A stretch of DNA of 64,000 nt from Azadirachta indica. Lineage: Eukaryota > Streptophyta > Magnoliopsida > Sapindales > Meliaceae. The translations under genes were made by a program, and so were the position numbers. This document shows, piece after piece, positions 10,764-23,034 of the stretch. The stretch is taken from positions 12,858,274 to 12,922,273 of the forward strand of contig CM040444.1 of NCBI GenBank assembly GCA_022749755.1. The letters are read 5' to 3'. The notes below the pieces were generated by a model. The model had not been told where the DNA came from. It made no database searches and saw nothing but the letters and a program-made list of their open reading frames with translations. How positions within the stretch are numbered: the stretch's first letter is position 1; each line of letters opens with the position of its first letter.

Positions 10764-12732
10764 TGGATGATATTCCTATTTTCTTTCTGGCATTAGTCTC
10801 AGTATTCTATCTCTTGGCACTACTCGCACGAGCGCCTCACTAGCCGCCGTTTATAGCCACGTGCGTACCTCACACGCTGCCCTATTATGTCGTTCATTGG
10901 CAGCACCACCAGCGGCTATAGCATTAAAAGACCCCGATCTACACCGTGGTCACCTTCGTTCCCTTACACGCACCACCTTTCGTCACCGTAAAGATCATGT
11001 TTTTGCGATTCTGTCACTCATCGATCTGCCACATCTCTAGCACATTTTGTCTCACGGTTACCATCGTTTAACTCAGAAGCTACCGGCCATTCTCTTCGTG
11101 GTCCTGTTACCAATTTTCGGCCACTAAGCGTTGCAGTCAAACCTGAGTCAAACTTGTTGCTGTCATTCTCTAATTGGAGCCATTGCCGGGATGTCCTGCC
11201 ACATCACCACCACCGTTCAACTCAAAACAGGCCGTCCATCTTTTCTATGGTCTCCTTTTGCCATTTTCGGCCACTAATCGCGATGGTCAACTCCGGATCC
11301 AAACCAAATGCGCCACCCCTTGATACATCACATCACTGGCGATTGAGTTGTCACCACTACCTCCGTTCGACTCAGTACTGACCAGCCATCCTACTTGTGA
11401 CCTCTACTTTCTTGTTTTTGGCCACTCACCGTCACGATCAAACCAAGGTCTGAATCAATTCGGTTATTCTTCAATTAAACTATTCTTGGCAATTCCTTCG
11501 TCTCTGTTTCTCTCAAATTATGAATAGATCAGATATCTCTCACCCTATTTGTATCTACTTAGATGGATATAATTATATATTATAGGCTCGAGCAATATTT
11601 AGTTTCTTCAAGGGATGTTGTCTTTGGCGATATGTCACTGGCTATATCACCGAACCTATCAAGGTAGGTGAAGATAATGATGAAAAGTTCGCTAACCGTT
11701 TGGAAAAGTGAAATAGTAAAAATCACCAAATTATCATATGGTCATTAAATACTTCTATCTCCTCAATCCATTTATAATTTAAAAGATTTGAGATAGCCAA
11801 AGCACTATAAGACTTCCTTACTTATCAGTATAGTACCATTAATCTATTGTTCAATTATGTGATCTTGGCCATTTTAATTATTTTCTTGGTTTAAAGATAC
11901 TTTCTAATTCTGATGGTTACTATCTTTCTCAGGCCAAGTACGCATCAAATCTTCTTGTTCAAGCTGGTTTGACTGACAGTAAAATCGCCTCCACTCCATT
12001 AGAGCCTAATGCCAAACTCATACCTCTTGATAGGATTCTACTTAAAGATGCCACCATTTATAGACAACTGGTTGGTAGTTTAGTGTACCTCACAGTTACT
12101 TAACCTGACATCTCCCATGCTATTCATAATGTGAGCCAGTGCATGTCTACTCCTCGCTCTTCTCATTACACAGCTATGCTTCACTATATTAAGGGCACTC
12201 TATTTCATGGGCTTCATTTCTCTGACCATTCATCTCTTGAATTACATACCTTTTTTGATGCAAACTAAGCTGGTGATTATATTGACTAACACTCTACCAT
12301 AAGTCTTTGTATTTTTCTAAGTAATTCTCTTATTTTTTAGCGTTATAAAAAGTAGATTGTTGTTGTAAGATCTAGCATAGAGGTAGAATATCGTGCCCTT
12401 GCAGATACTGCTCAGGAGATTACTTGGGTTTGTTGGCTTTTTAGTGATATAGGTGTTCATCACTCTGGTCCTACATCTCTTGCCTGTGATAATAGCAATG
12501 TTATTTATATTGCTCACAATGATGTGGTTCATAAACACACTAAACACATTGAAATTAACTGTCTTTTTATTCGTCAACATATCACTCAACGCACCATTAC
12601 TCTTCGCTTCATCTTCTCTTCTAATCAAATTGTAGATATGTTCACAAGGTATCATCCTCCTGATTATTTTCAAGACTTAGTATCCAAGCTCAAGTTAGCT
12701 TTCTATTAAGCCAACTTAAGTTTGAGGGAGGC

Positions 12733-13418
12733 TGTTAATGAAATTAAGCAAATTAAGTATTATAATGTCTTGATTTGCAAGATCATTCTAGCAAATCAAA
12801 TATTATATTGTCTTGATTTGCAAACATATTATTTCCTTTAATTTTGATTTCATTTTCCTTTATTATTATGATTTTATTTTCTTATTTGATCTCATTAATT
12901 GTACATATTTTATCTTCTTTTCTACGTTTATTGTAAGCCTATAAACAAGCTATCCATGTACAGTATTTTACTCAAGAAATTAGGGATGGCAAACTCCCTC
13001 ACGAGTTGGGGTACCATGGAGATATACTCCAAATGAGATAAAATTGAGATAATATAATAGGAAATATAGGGAGATTAATCTCATATTATTAATGGGGTGG
13101 GGAACCATTTTATACTAATAAGAAGTAAAGTTTATATTTTTAATATAATTATTACATATGAGTAATATCATAATATATTAATGTTATTTTTAGTTAGTAT
13201 TAGTATAAATAAATATGAAAATAGGGAAAATAAATGGAGAGATGGGAAATCCATTCTCTATACGGGGATTTTTCATCTTTACCCCATTAAATTTTATTAA
13301 AAAATGAAGTGAAAAATAAAGATTAAAATTAAAATGGTATGGGCAACAGGAATGGCCTCCCCACCCCTACCAGCCCTATTGCCATCTCTACAAGAAATAT
13401 AGAATCAGTTTCTTCACA
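12733..13418 (+). repeat. Right LTR of the copia element, interrupted
   Basis: It begins TGTTAATGAAATTAAG and ends TTCTTCACA. It is interrupted by a 410-bp MITE plus its 8-bp target duplication, leaving about 268 bp of LTR. It is longer than the left LTR because a ~42-bp stretch is duplicated near 12760-12830. Confidence 0.8.
12981..13390. mobile_element. hAT-type MITE, 410 bp, nested in an LTR
   Basis: The terminal inverted repeats are TAGGGATGGCAA at the left and TTGCCATCTCTA at the right (one mismatch). An exact 8-bp target duplication CAAGAAAT lies at 12973-12980 and 13391-13398. Eight-bp duplications and a TAGGG-type terminus are typical of the hAT superfamily. There is no transposase, so the element is non-autonomous. 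It was inserted after the copia element it interrupts. Confidence 0.88.
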
Positions 13419-13799
13419 CATTCAATGAATTTCATTTTACATAATTGAATTTCGGAAATTTTATATAATCAATATATATATATATGAGCAGCTCGTCCTT
13501 ACTTTTACGTGACCATTCATTTCAATTAACTTTTTTGTTTTGTGATGTAATAATTTTTTCTCTTTTTTCTAATGTAAAGTACTTGAAATATGCATTTTCT
13601 ACAACATGTTATTCACAACCCAGCATTAATGAATTCTGATAAAAAAACACTGTGTCTGATTTATGTACTTCAAATAATTTAAACAAATATCTTCAAACTT
13701 GCAAACACTAAACAGGTTTTCGAAAACAAAATACAAGCAACCAAGGAAACAAGAAATGAAGCTTTCAGCAGTCTTTTCTCATCAATACTCCATCATCTC
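13419..13799. other. Duplicated flank between two copia elements
   Basis: No gene is present. The segment from about 13490 aligns with 24870-25240 of unit 2 (for example ATGAAGCTTTCAGCAGTC against ATGAAGACTTCAGCAGTC, and CAACATGTTATT). It is therefore the original tail of the duplicated unit. Confidence 0.65.
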
Positions 13800-14033
13800 T
13801 GTGAAGAAATATATTTTGTATTTCTTTAATTGAAAAAGTATAAAAGGCAGCCTTTATATAGGCTTTACAAAGTAATAAGAAAGATAAGAATTATTATACA
13901 ATTAATTATAAAAAATATGGAAACAAATCAAAGGAAAAGAAAGGAAAGAAAAATAAATAATTAAATAAATTGATATAGCTAATCAAGGTAAAATCAGCTT
14001 TAATTTGCTGCTTGATTTGCTGTATCATTAACA
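13800..14033 (-). repeat. 3' LTR of the copia element
   Basis: 234 bp, TGTGAAGAAATAT...ATCATTAACA as read on the plus strand. It is the 3' LTR because the element runs right to left and the polypurine tract abuts it on the inside. Confidence 0.9.
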
Positions 14034-14042
14034 GCCCCCCTT
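14034..14042 (-). other. Polypurine tract of the copia element
   Basis: AAGGGGGGC on the minus strand lies immediately inside the 3' LTR, where plus-strand DNA synthesis would be primed. Confidence 0.8.
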
Positions 14043-17000
14043 GTACTCAAAATGGCTTACTAGAAGCTAACTTGAGTTTGGCAACTAGATTACAAAGACA
14101 ACTAGGAGGATGGCATTTTGTGACTGGTTGATTGGAAGAAGAGACTGAGTGAAGAGTAATAGTGCCTCGAATGATATGTTGCCGAATGAAATGACAATTA
14201 ACTTCAATGTGTTTGGTGCGTTCATGAAAAACATCATTGTGAGCAATTTAAATAGCGCTACGATTATCACAGGCCAAAGGAGTAGGACTAGATTGATGAA
14301 CACCTATATCTCTAAGTAACCAATAAAGCCAAGTAATCTCTTAGGTAGTATCTGTAAGAGCACAGTATTCAGCTTCTATACTAGACCTAGCAATAACAGT
14401 CTATTTCTTACATCGCTAAGAGATGAGAGAATCTCCTAAAAAAGGACAAAGTTTTGTGGTTAAGTGTCGATCAATCGGATCACCCACCCAATCTACATCA
14501 GAAAAGGCACGTAGCTCTAGATAGGAATGAACAGAGAAATGAATCCCATGAAAAAGGGTGCCTTTGATATATCTGAGAATGTAAAGAATAGCTGCATAGT
14601 GAGTAGAGCGGGGAGCAGACATGTATTGGCTCACAACATGAATAGCATGAGAGATGTCAAGACAGGTGACTGTGAGATAGACCAAGCTACCAACCAATTA
14701 CCGGTAAAGAGTGGCATCATCAAGTTCTAGTGGTATGAGCTTGGCATTTGGTTCAAGCGGAGTAAGGTGACTTTGCTATCCATCAAACCAGCTCGAGCAA
14801 GAAGATCAGAAGCATATTTAGTTTAAATAAGATAATAACCATTAGAATCAGAGAGCACCTTTAATCCAAAAAAATAATTCAAATGACCAAGATCTTTCAT
14901 CTTAAAGTGCCGTTGAAGGGAAGTCTTAAGAGCAGTTATTCCATCACCATCATCTCTAGTAATGATCATATCATCCACGTAAAGCAATAGAAGAATGTAA
15001 CCACGATCTGTATGTTGAATAAAGAGAGTTATGTCGTGAGAGCTGGAATGAAAACCAAGTTGCTAAATAGTATTACTGAATTTGGCAAACCAAGCCCTAG
15101 GAGTCTGTTTGAGACCATACAAGGCTCGTCGAAGTTTGCAAACTTTGTAGGGTGGATGTAAATATCCTGAAGGAGGCTTCATATAGACTTTTTCTGCATG
15201 ATCACCATTAAGAAATGCATTTTTGACATCCATCTAAAACTACGTCCACCAGCGGACAGCAGCTATTGCCAGAAGGCTTCAGATAGAGGTTATGCGAGCA
15301 ATAGGTGCAAAAGTTTCTTTATAGTCAATACCATATTCCTGATTGAATCCTTTAGCAACAAGTTTGGCTTTGTAACACTCAATTGAACCATCGGCTTTAG
15401 TTTTGATCTTATAAAATCACTTGCAACCAATTGCTGACTTGTTAGGCGGAAGATCAACCAAATCCCATGTATGTGATTTTTCAAAAGCCTGTAATTCTTC
15501 TGCCATTGTTTGTTGCCAAGTAGGGTTAGAACTAGTCTCGGAATAAAATTGAGGCTTATATAATGAAAGAGTAGTAGAAAAATAATGATAATCTCTAAGT
15601 CTAATTGAAAGTTCTCTTACCCAATTAAAGTGATGAAGTGAGGAGAAATATTAGTGGATGGAGAAGAAATAGTAATGCTATCAGGTATAGATCCAGAAGA
15701 CAAAGTCATTGGCTTAGGAGTAAATGACTGTGTATTGGACATATCTGCAGGAGGCTCATGTAAAGAATTTGTAGCAGAAAAGAAATTTACAGAATTATTA
15801 GTAAAGAAAGGAATAATGTGAGACTTAGAACGAAAGTTAGAGTGAGAAAAAAACATTTTGTGTTCCCAAAAAATGACATGATGAGATATACAAAACTTAT
15901 TTAACACAGAATCCTAACACCTATAACCTTTATGTTCAATTCCATATCTTAGAAAACAATAAAGACGAGCTCTACGTTCTAATTTTATGTACTCATGAGA
16001 TTGAAGAAGAACAAAACAAGCACAACCAAAAACTTTGAGAAGACTATAATTAGGTGGAGTCTCATATGATCGTTCATAAGGAGATTGATTAGCAATAAAA
16101 GGGGAAGGTATCCGGTTTATGGTGTAGATAGCTGTAGGTGCGGCTTTCCCCCAAAAACATTCTGGATAAGAGGTAGAAATAAGGAGAGCACGAACTATTT
16201 CAAGAATATGCCTATGTTTGTATTCTGTTTTACCATTTTATTGATAAGTGCCAGGACAAGATCAATGACAAAAAGTTCCATTATTTTGAAGAAGTTGTAA
16301 AGACTCGAAATCCCTGTATTCCATAACATTATTAGTACGAAAAACTTTAATAGAACAGAAAAATTGGGTTTGAATCATTTTAGCAAAATCATGATAGATT
16401 TTAACTAACTCAGATCTGTGCTTCATGAGATAAATTCAAATATAACGAAAATAATCATCTATGAAAATAAAAAAATACTTAGAGCCTTCCATCGTAATAG
16501 TAGGTAAGGGACCCCAAATATCATAATGAACTAGATCAAATGGAGCATGAAAAATAGAGTTACTGTGATAAAAAGGATGAGTAGTATGTTTTGCTAAACG
16601 ATATGATACACAATCAATATGATCCTGTGATACAGTTCCCAAAATACCAGTAGAAACTAATGAACGAAGACGATTAGGTGACATATGACCTAGATGAGAA
16701 TACCAAAGACTTAAAGAAGGAGCTGAAGTTATAGACACAGCAAGCTGGGAATCAGAGAGATAACTGGATGGAAGATGAAGACTGATGAGCTCAAACAAAC
16801 GTCCAATTTTACGTTCCTGTCCCAAGTGTCTGACCTGTCTTCGGATCCTACACATAACAGTTACCAGAAACAGTGAAAAGAACCTAAAGACTAAGATCCC
16901 ATAACTGTCCAACAGACAAAAGATTGAAGGTAAGGTTAGGAATAAAAAAAGTATCGGGTAATGAGAGGTGGGATAAAGAGATATGACTTAAATGACTAAC

Positions 17001-18732
17001 ATGCATAGTGGATCCATTGGCAGTTTGAATAACAGGCAAAGCGAGTGGAGTGGATTTAAAAAAAATAGAGTAAAATCTACAGTCATACGATTACAATAAG
17101 CATAGTCAAAATACCAAGAAGATGTATCTGAGGGAACTGACAAAGCAGTAATGGAAGGATTACTAGATTATTGTAAAAGTTGACGAAGTAGGGATGCTAA
17201 ATCTTGTATGGTAAAAGATGTAAAGGTAGAGCAGTCATCAGCAACAATAACAGATGGTTGAGGAGTAAGCTTTGGTTTCCCTTTACTTGGACAATCATTC
17301 TCAAAATGTTTGAGACCAACTTTTTGACAAATCTTACATCGCTTAGTAGGACAATTAAGAACTAAGTGTCCAGCCTCATGCAATACTTATAGGTACAAGT
17401 ATCGTGAGAGACTGATGGAGTAGCCAAAGTGGTATCAGTATGTGGTGGATAGAGTGGTGCAAGACAGGTATCTTTTGAGACAAGCAAGTCAATTGCTTCA
17501 TCAAGAGTAGGCAGTTGTTTCTGGTGAAGATGTGAGGCTCGAGTAGGCTCAAAAGTATCTCACAAAGCTATAAGAAACATCATCAACCGTTGTTGGTCCA
17601 TATAGACTGCAAATTTCTCTACATCTTCAGAGTTTGTCCATTTAGGCTCTAAGAGTGATAACTAATCCCATAAAAACTGCATCTGAAAGTGAAAGTCAAA
17701 GATAGTTTAGCTAGAGTCTGAACATATCTGATGAAGTTTGCAAAGAATTTGGTACTAATGTGACAAATCAATGGCAGTGTAGCAATGGACAAGGAAATCC
17801 CATAATGCTTTGGCTATGTCAAATCTTCTAAATTGCAAATGAATAAATGGAACAGAAGTATTTCGAAATCATGTGATGATCTGATGATTTTTGCTATCTC
17901 ATTCTTCTAATCGATCAGCAAACTTTTCATCAATCTCAATTTCTATTTTAACAAGTTCAGTAACATGACCAGTGACATAGCGCCATAGTCGTCGTCCCTT
18001 AAGAAAGCTAGACATAGCTTGAGACATAATTATGCTCATCCAGTTGAATGTAAATGGGGTGAGAAATATCTAATTTATCCATAATAAAATTGAACACAAG
18101 GCAGTAACTAGAAAAGAAATTACCAATGTACGGAATTGGACATGAGTTATATCAACTAACTAGTAGCCGAAAAATAACAATGGTGACCAAAGAAACACTG
18201 AATGAAGGCTGGGGAAGCGAATGAGACTAGTGGTGATGACCCACTCGCCAGAAAACGATCGGATTGAAGAGGAGAAGATGTTGTGTTGACCAAACTTTGA
18301 CCGAGACTGAATAAGGCCAGAAATTGGAAACAAAGGCCACAGAGATAATGGCCAATTGCTTCTGAGTTGAGTATTGGTGGCTATGACACTACACTTACCG
18401 GCGATGAGCAAGATTGGCGAGAAACAGTAGCCGCAAAATGGGTTTCTTTGTGATAGCAACCGATGGCGCGTGATCGGGAACTGAGAACACTGACAAGACA
18501 GTCGACACATTTTGGTGGTGTAGCAAACGAACATCAAATCGCGACAGCGCGTGGGATGCACGCGCGACTGCTAAACAATGGCGCGTGAGACACACGCGCG
18601 GCTACTAATGGCGGACAGCAAAGAGGTTGAAGCAAAGAAAAAAATAAGTCAAGAAAGCCACAAAATCTAAAGTCGAAGAAAACAAGGACCAAATGAACCA
18701 AAAAAATCAAGAGAATAAGACCGAAAAACTCA

Positions 18733-18744
18733 GCTCTGATACCA
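18733..18744 (-). other. Primer-binding site (initiator Met tRNA type)
   Basis: On the minus strand the sequence directly after the 5' LTR is TGGTATCAGAGC, the common plant copia primer-binding site complementary to the 3' end of initiator methionine tRNA. Confidence 0.9.
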
Positions 18745-18977
18745 TGTGAAGAAATATGTCTTGTATTTCTTAAATTGAAAAGTATAAAAGGTAACATTTA
18801 TATAAGCTTTATAGAGTAATAAGAAAGGTAAGAAATATTATACAATTAATTACAACAAATATGGAAATAAATCAAAGGAAAAGAAAGAAAAGAAAAATAA
18901 ATAATTAAATAAATTGATATAGCTAATCAAGGTAAAATCAGCCTTAATTTGTTGCATGATTTGTTGTATCATTAACA
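18745..18977 (-). repeat. 5' LTR of the copia element
   Basis: 233 bp and alignable over its whole length with 13800-14033. The methionine-tRNA primer-binding site directly abuts its inner edge. Confidence 0.9.
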
Positions 18978-19111
18978 ATCTCCTTCTGATAACTTATCTG
19001 GCTAAGACTTTGGTTTGGTATTGTGGTGCTCCCGCTGTGTTTTGAAAGAAATAGGTTTGACAACACTACACATTTTTCTATTAATACCGGACGTCTAATC
19101 ATTTCATCTCA

Positions 19112-19425
19112 ATGGCTTCTAGCAAATACACCATCATCTTAGCTTTCTTTGTTGGTTTGACATTTTCCTCAATTGATGTTGGTGTAGCAGGTCGTCGTCT
19201 GTTGCAGTTGCCACCTTTGCTGAAACCGACGTCGATCCGGCCTTTGCCTGCAATTCCGACGCTTCCACAGCCTAAATTACCAACATTCCGCCGCTTCCAA
19301 GTATGCCTACGATTCCTACAATCCCAACAGTTGCACTGCCTCCTCTTCCAAGCATGCCTACAATGCCTAATATCCCAACTACAATTCCTTCTATACCCTT
19401 TTTCTCTCCTCCTCCTTCTACCTAA
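19112..19425 (+). pseudogene. Frameshifted proline-rich protein gene (paralogue of the 5305 gene)
   Basis: The start MASSKYTIILAFFVGLTF and signal peptide match the 5305 gene. One base is missing near 19287 (CATTCCGCC against CATTGCCGCC), which moves the frame. Downstream DNA still matches the paralogue, and the old frame would end at TAA 19423-19425, giving 104 codons. As it stands the frame runs to 19549, and the second half becomes a non-proline, Leu/Phe/Cys-rich tail. The upstream sequence is the end of unit 1, not the promoter seen before the 5305 gene. Loss of both frame and promoter argues for a pseudogene; a sequencing error at one base cannot be excluded. Confidence 0.75.
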
Positions 19426-19984
19426 AGCCTTTGAGTTTATGCTCTCTATGCATATATGGCAGCTTGCCAAGGTCTTGAATTTATATGTTACTAGGAATTA
19501 CCGATTTGACGTCTACGATTGTTTGCTCTATGGTTGTTTAATTAGTTAATGGGGCTTTTAATTTGGATATTCTTTAAAATTATTTGTTATTTGCATACTT
19601 ATGTGTTATCCTATTTATTATTGTTTGTACTATATGAGTTGTTACTGAATAAGAAGCATGGTTTCTATCATGGATCAAGATTTCATTTTATTTAAGCTTT
19701 TGCATGGGTAAATGCACGTTATTATTGATGGTTTAATAAATGAAATTATAAATTATAATAAAGAAATAAATCTTACATATATATATATATATAGACAGAG
19801 AGAGAGAGAGACCTGCGTGTTAAAGACTTGTATTGATCATTGTAACATTTAATTATTTTTGTTCCATTATAAACAATCATAGAGGAAAACAATATATTTT
19901 ATTTATTTGAACATTACAAAACACTCCACGCATGCAATAAACCAGCTAAAAATGATATTCAAATTAAAGAAACATATATGGTAA

Positions 19985-22953
19985 TTAATATTGCTGATAT
20001 ATGGATTCAGCCAATCTTGGTTTTGGAATACCAAGCAGACTCTTGTCCTTCTGAATAGTCAATCCAACTCTTTGATTCAAATCATTCAAAATCTCGAAAG
20101 GGCAATCCCACTCATACGCATGAAGCAACGAAGCCAAATAAACATGAACCATTCGATGAGCAAGAAGCGACCCAACACAAGATCTTCTTCCTGTTCCAAA
20201 AGGCAACAAACTGAAGTGTTGTCCCTTCACATCTACGCTTGACCCTATAAACCTTTCAGGTTTAAACTCATAAGGGTCTTCCCAAACTTTTACATCCCTT
20301 GCAATTCCCCACACGTTTACGTAAACAATGCAATGCTTCGGCAGATGGTAGCCTGCAACTTCACAAGCCTCGTTCGTGCGCCGAGGAACGATCAACGGGG
20401 CACTGGGGTGCAGCCGGAAAACTTCCTTTACCGTTGCTTGGAGATAAGTTAAGTTAGGGATATCAGTCTCTACTACAAATCTATTCTTTCCCACTACTTG
20501 ATCGAGCTCTGAAACCAGTTTGTTGTAGACGTAGGGTTTTCTTAAGATCTCAGTTAGGCCCCATTCGATAGTACTTGATGTTGTTTCTGTACCTGCAATG
20601 AACATTTCCTACAAAAGAAACAAATTAAAGAGTTAAAAAAGGGGTCATTTTATCATTTGAAGAAATTTTAAGTATAATTTATCTAACATGTAGATATATA
20701 TAATATTTATTTAATTATAAATTTTACGTTTATTATATACCATTTTAAGCTTCTTACGTAATATATGCATACCTTTTGCACATAATTTAATACAATCCAA
20801 TAAAAGAATTAGATAGACCTAATACTAAATTCTTACAAAATACAAAAATAATTGTTTAAACTCATCAATATACTAACCTGGAATTATATATTGAAGGAAT
20901 ATAAAAAGCAAAAACAAAAATTAATATATTTGTCTACTTTTATATATATAGAATTAAGATCAAAAGTTCTAATCTTTTCACAAACCATATATAATTCCAA
21001 TGTATTAATTTTATATTAATTGATTATATTATACTTAATTTCAAGTATTAAAAGTATATTAATCTAATAAAACTTAAGTAGGGCCTGAAGGGACACTGAC
21101 TGCAGCCTGTAATATTTTTAAAATTTTTATTGTAATATTTATAATTAATACTTATTTGTTAGATTTATATATAGTTTGACTTAATAAAATTTTTTAAATT
21201 TATCTATTTATTCTTTAATTGTTAATTATTTTTAAAATATTAGTAAATTAATGTTTATCTTTTAAACATTTTAACCCCTATAATTATTCATTTTTATCTT
21301 CGCCCGTTATCTAATAATTGAAAAATTATAAAACATTTGTATAAAAAATATATATATGGTCTTACAATACTTTATGCTATATATATCGCTTTTTCTTAAC
21401 TTATAAAGCCAGAAGTAGTAACTTACAGAAAGCATCCCTTTGATAATGTTTCTATGAAGTTGGTCCAAATTATTTTCTTTGTCATTGCTTCCATAATCCA
21501 AGAGAACATCCAACAAATCCTTTCTCTCATTCTTAGAACTGTTCTTAACTTCCCCCCCCCTCTCCTTCAATCTCTCTTCAATTAGCTTTTCATAAAAAGC
21601 ATCCAATCTCTGAAAAACAGTTTCAGCTCTTTTCACCAGTCTCTGGGGATCAAATGGCTTAAATATTGGGATGAGATCAGCAGTGTTTGGGGTGCCAATA
21701 ACTTTTAGCACTTCCCAAAACATCTCTTTTAACTCTGCCCCTCCCTTTTTTGTGCTATCAAATAAGCTCTTAGACACTGCCACGTTGCTAACAAGGTTCG
21801 CTAGGGCCACAAAAGCAGATTCTGCAATATTCACCTGAGTGTTGGATTTTGAAATTGGGTATAATTGCTTGAGCAATCTGTGAACCTGCAATTGATTGAT
21901 ATGAGAGAGAATTACAGATAATAGTTATAATGCATTATTAAAGCATCAAGAATTTGAATAATTCTGAATAACATTTTTTTTTAATTTATCCATATCAATA
22001 AAAATCTCTTATATTTTTATATACATAGGGAGACGGGTTGGGATTTTAGTGCGTCTTACAAAACATAAAATTTTGTTATCATTAACCCTATAAATTTTAA
22101 ACAATTAAATTTTGAACCCTATAATTTAATCCACTTATAAATATTAAATACATGGCGTATATGAGGAAAATACTAAAATAATAAACATAAATTATAAAGG
22201 TAATTTTAGAATTACAATCAAATAAACTTATTGAGATTTCATATATCCGCATTATGCTAAAACATTTAACTTACATAGTTATCAAATTATTAAGTTGAAA
22301 AATTAAAAAAACATTATAAGATTTTATTGCTTAGACTTCAGACGACCAAATGCACTAAATTTATATCAAGAAAAGTGAAAATGAATGAGTTATGGGCTTG
22401 TGCATGAGATGCGATGAGATGAGATGTGAGAATAAATTTGCAATAATTGACAAGGAACCTGCTGTCTCCTAAGTGGCTCAAACAATTCAAATGCCTTGGG
22501 GGACAACAGCTCGGTGACGAGGATTCGCCGGAGCACCTTCCACCGAGCACCGTACGGCGAGAAAACGATAGACATTGCGTCATACGAAACCTTACGAATG
22601 CACTCAGTGATTGTTCTACTGGAGATTGAACCTTCCTTAATCTGCAGAACTTGCTGTGCCATTTCGGGAGATGTTACAACAATTGCTGGCTTTACTCCCA
22701 ATTTTAAGCTGAAAATGGGACCGTATATTTTGGCAAGCTGAAAGAAATCTTCATGTAAGCGATTAGAGAGGTAAGGGAGGCTGCCGAGAACAGGCCATCC
22801 GACGGGGCCAGGAGGAGCGTTCTTCCAATTCTCCCGGCGGCCGCCGAGAATTATTGGGATGAGAAAGTAAGCAGCAATGGAGGCCATTACTGCTGTAGGA
22901 AGAAAGAAAGAAGAGAAGTAACTTGTTAAGTTCGAAACCATTATTGAAAACAT
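19985..22953 (-). CDS. Cytochrome P450, clan 71, CYP76/CYP80-like (525 aa)
   Basis: Three exons on the minus strand: 22953-22459, 21885-21427 and 20608-19985, all phase 0 with GT/AG ends, total 1578 bp. The protein has an N-terminal membrane anchor (about residues 10-37), the proline hinge PPGP (47-50), the I-helix AGTETT (323-328), the K-helix E-x-x-R as EVFR (380-383), PERF (435-438) and the heme loop FGTGRRSCVG with the thiolate Cys at about 462. Every hallmark of an active, ER-bound monooxygenase is present and the length is normal. The text is nearest to the CYP76/CYP80 group (geraniol hydroxylase or methylcoclaurine hydroxylase relatives), but the substrate cannot be read from sequence. 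The start MFSIMVSN lies ~55 bases after a TATA box. Exon 2 has a run of nine G, an easy place for an indel. The second copy, at 6270-9456, is dead. Confidence 0.9.
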
Positions 22954-23005
22954 GATTTCTTCTTTCTCGCACATTTGATACTGAGCATAGGAGAAGCGAT
23001 AGCCA

Positions 23006-23013
23006 GTTATATA
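23006..23013 (-). promoter_or_regulatory. TATA box of the P450 gene
   Basis: TATATAAC on the minus strand, 53 bases upstream of the chosen start codon. The pseudogene copy keeps a similar TTATATATAAC, so the core promoter predates the duplication. Confidence 0.5.
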
Positions 23014-23034
23014 GAAAACAATTGTGCTATTATG

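Larger units (their letters stand above)
10547..13418 (+). mobile_element. Degenerate Ty1/copia LTR element with nested hAT-type MITE
   Basis: The LTRs are at 10547-10763 and 12733-13418 (the right one interrupted by a MITE), both starting TGTTAA and ending CA. A 5-bp target duplication CATTC lies at 10542-10546 and 13419-13423. The polypurine tract AAGTTTGAGGGAGGC abuts the right LTR at 12718-12732. The site after the left LTR (TGGATGATATT) is a poor match to a methionine-tRNA primer site. The interior keeps only the C-terminal reverse transcriptase and RNase H part of pol (about 11900-12709: AKYASNLLVQAGL, QLVGSLVYLTVT, SIEVEYRALA) with several stops. Gag, protease, integrase and the catalytic RT core are missing. 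The paralogous unit has an unoccupied site near 24838-24850. Confidence 0.85.
13800..18977 (-). mobile_element. Full-length but inactive Ty1/copia retrotransposon (5.18 kb)
   Basis: All structural signals of an LTR element are present on the minus strand. LTRs lie at 13800-14033 and 18745-18977, with a 5-bp target duplication ATCTC at 13795-13799 and 18978-18982. The primer-binding site is TGGTATCAGAGC at 18733-18744 and the polypurine tract AAGGGGGGC at 14034-14042. Pol and gag landmarks follow the copia order: a zinc knuckle (CKICQKVGLKHFENDC, about 17340-17290), integrase (HLGHM, DCVSYRLAKH, FIDDYF, about 16740-16440), reverse transcriptase (YVDDMIIT, about 14985) and RNase H (about 14700-14400). 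Many stops and frameshifts break the frame, so it is dead. I count about 20 differences between the LTRs in ~233 bp. Confidence 0.92.
5305..19110. repeat. Tandem segmental duplication, unit 1
   Basis: Unit 1 contains the intact proline-rich gene, the P450 pseudogene and its far-upstream flank. It aligns by eye with unit 2 through the gene bodies, both P450 introns in part, the segment 10384-10546 (against 24700-24860) and 13490-13799 plus 18978-19100 (against 24870-25330). Without its two copia elements it would be about 5.8 kb, close to unit 2. The breakpoint is near the start codon of the proline-rich gene, since the upstream promoter of unit 1 is not found before 19112. Confidence 0.8.

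Noticed and set aside
10800..11480. GC-richer stretch with short plus-strand frames
   Set aside because: It resembles the leader region of the 13.8-19.0 kb copia element (GGCCATTCTCTTCGTGG-type text) and lies inside another copia element, so it is element leader, not a gene.
15198..17383. Separate plus- and minus-strand host genes within the copia element
   Set aside because: The minus-strand pieces are gag and pol fragments of the retrotransposon, and the plus-strand frames are their shadows.
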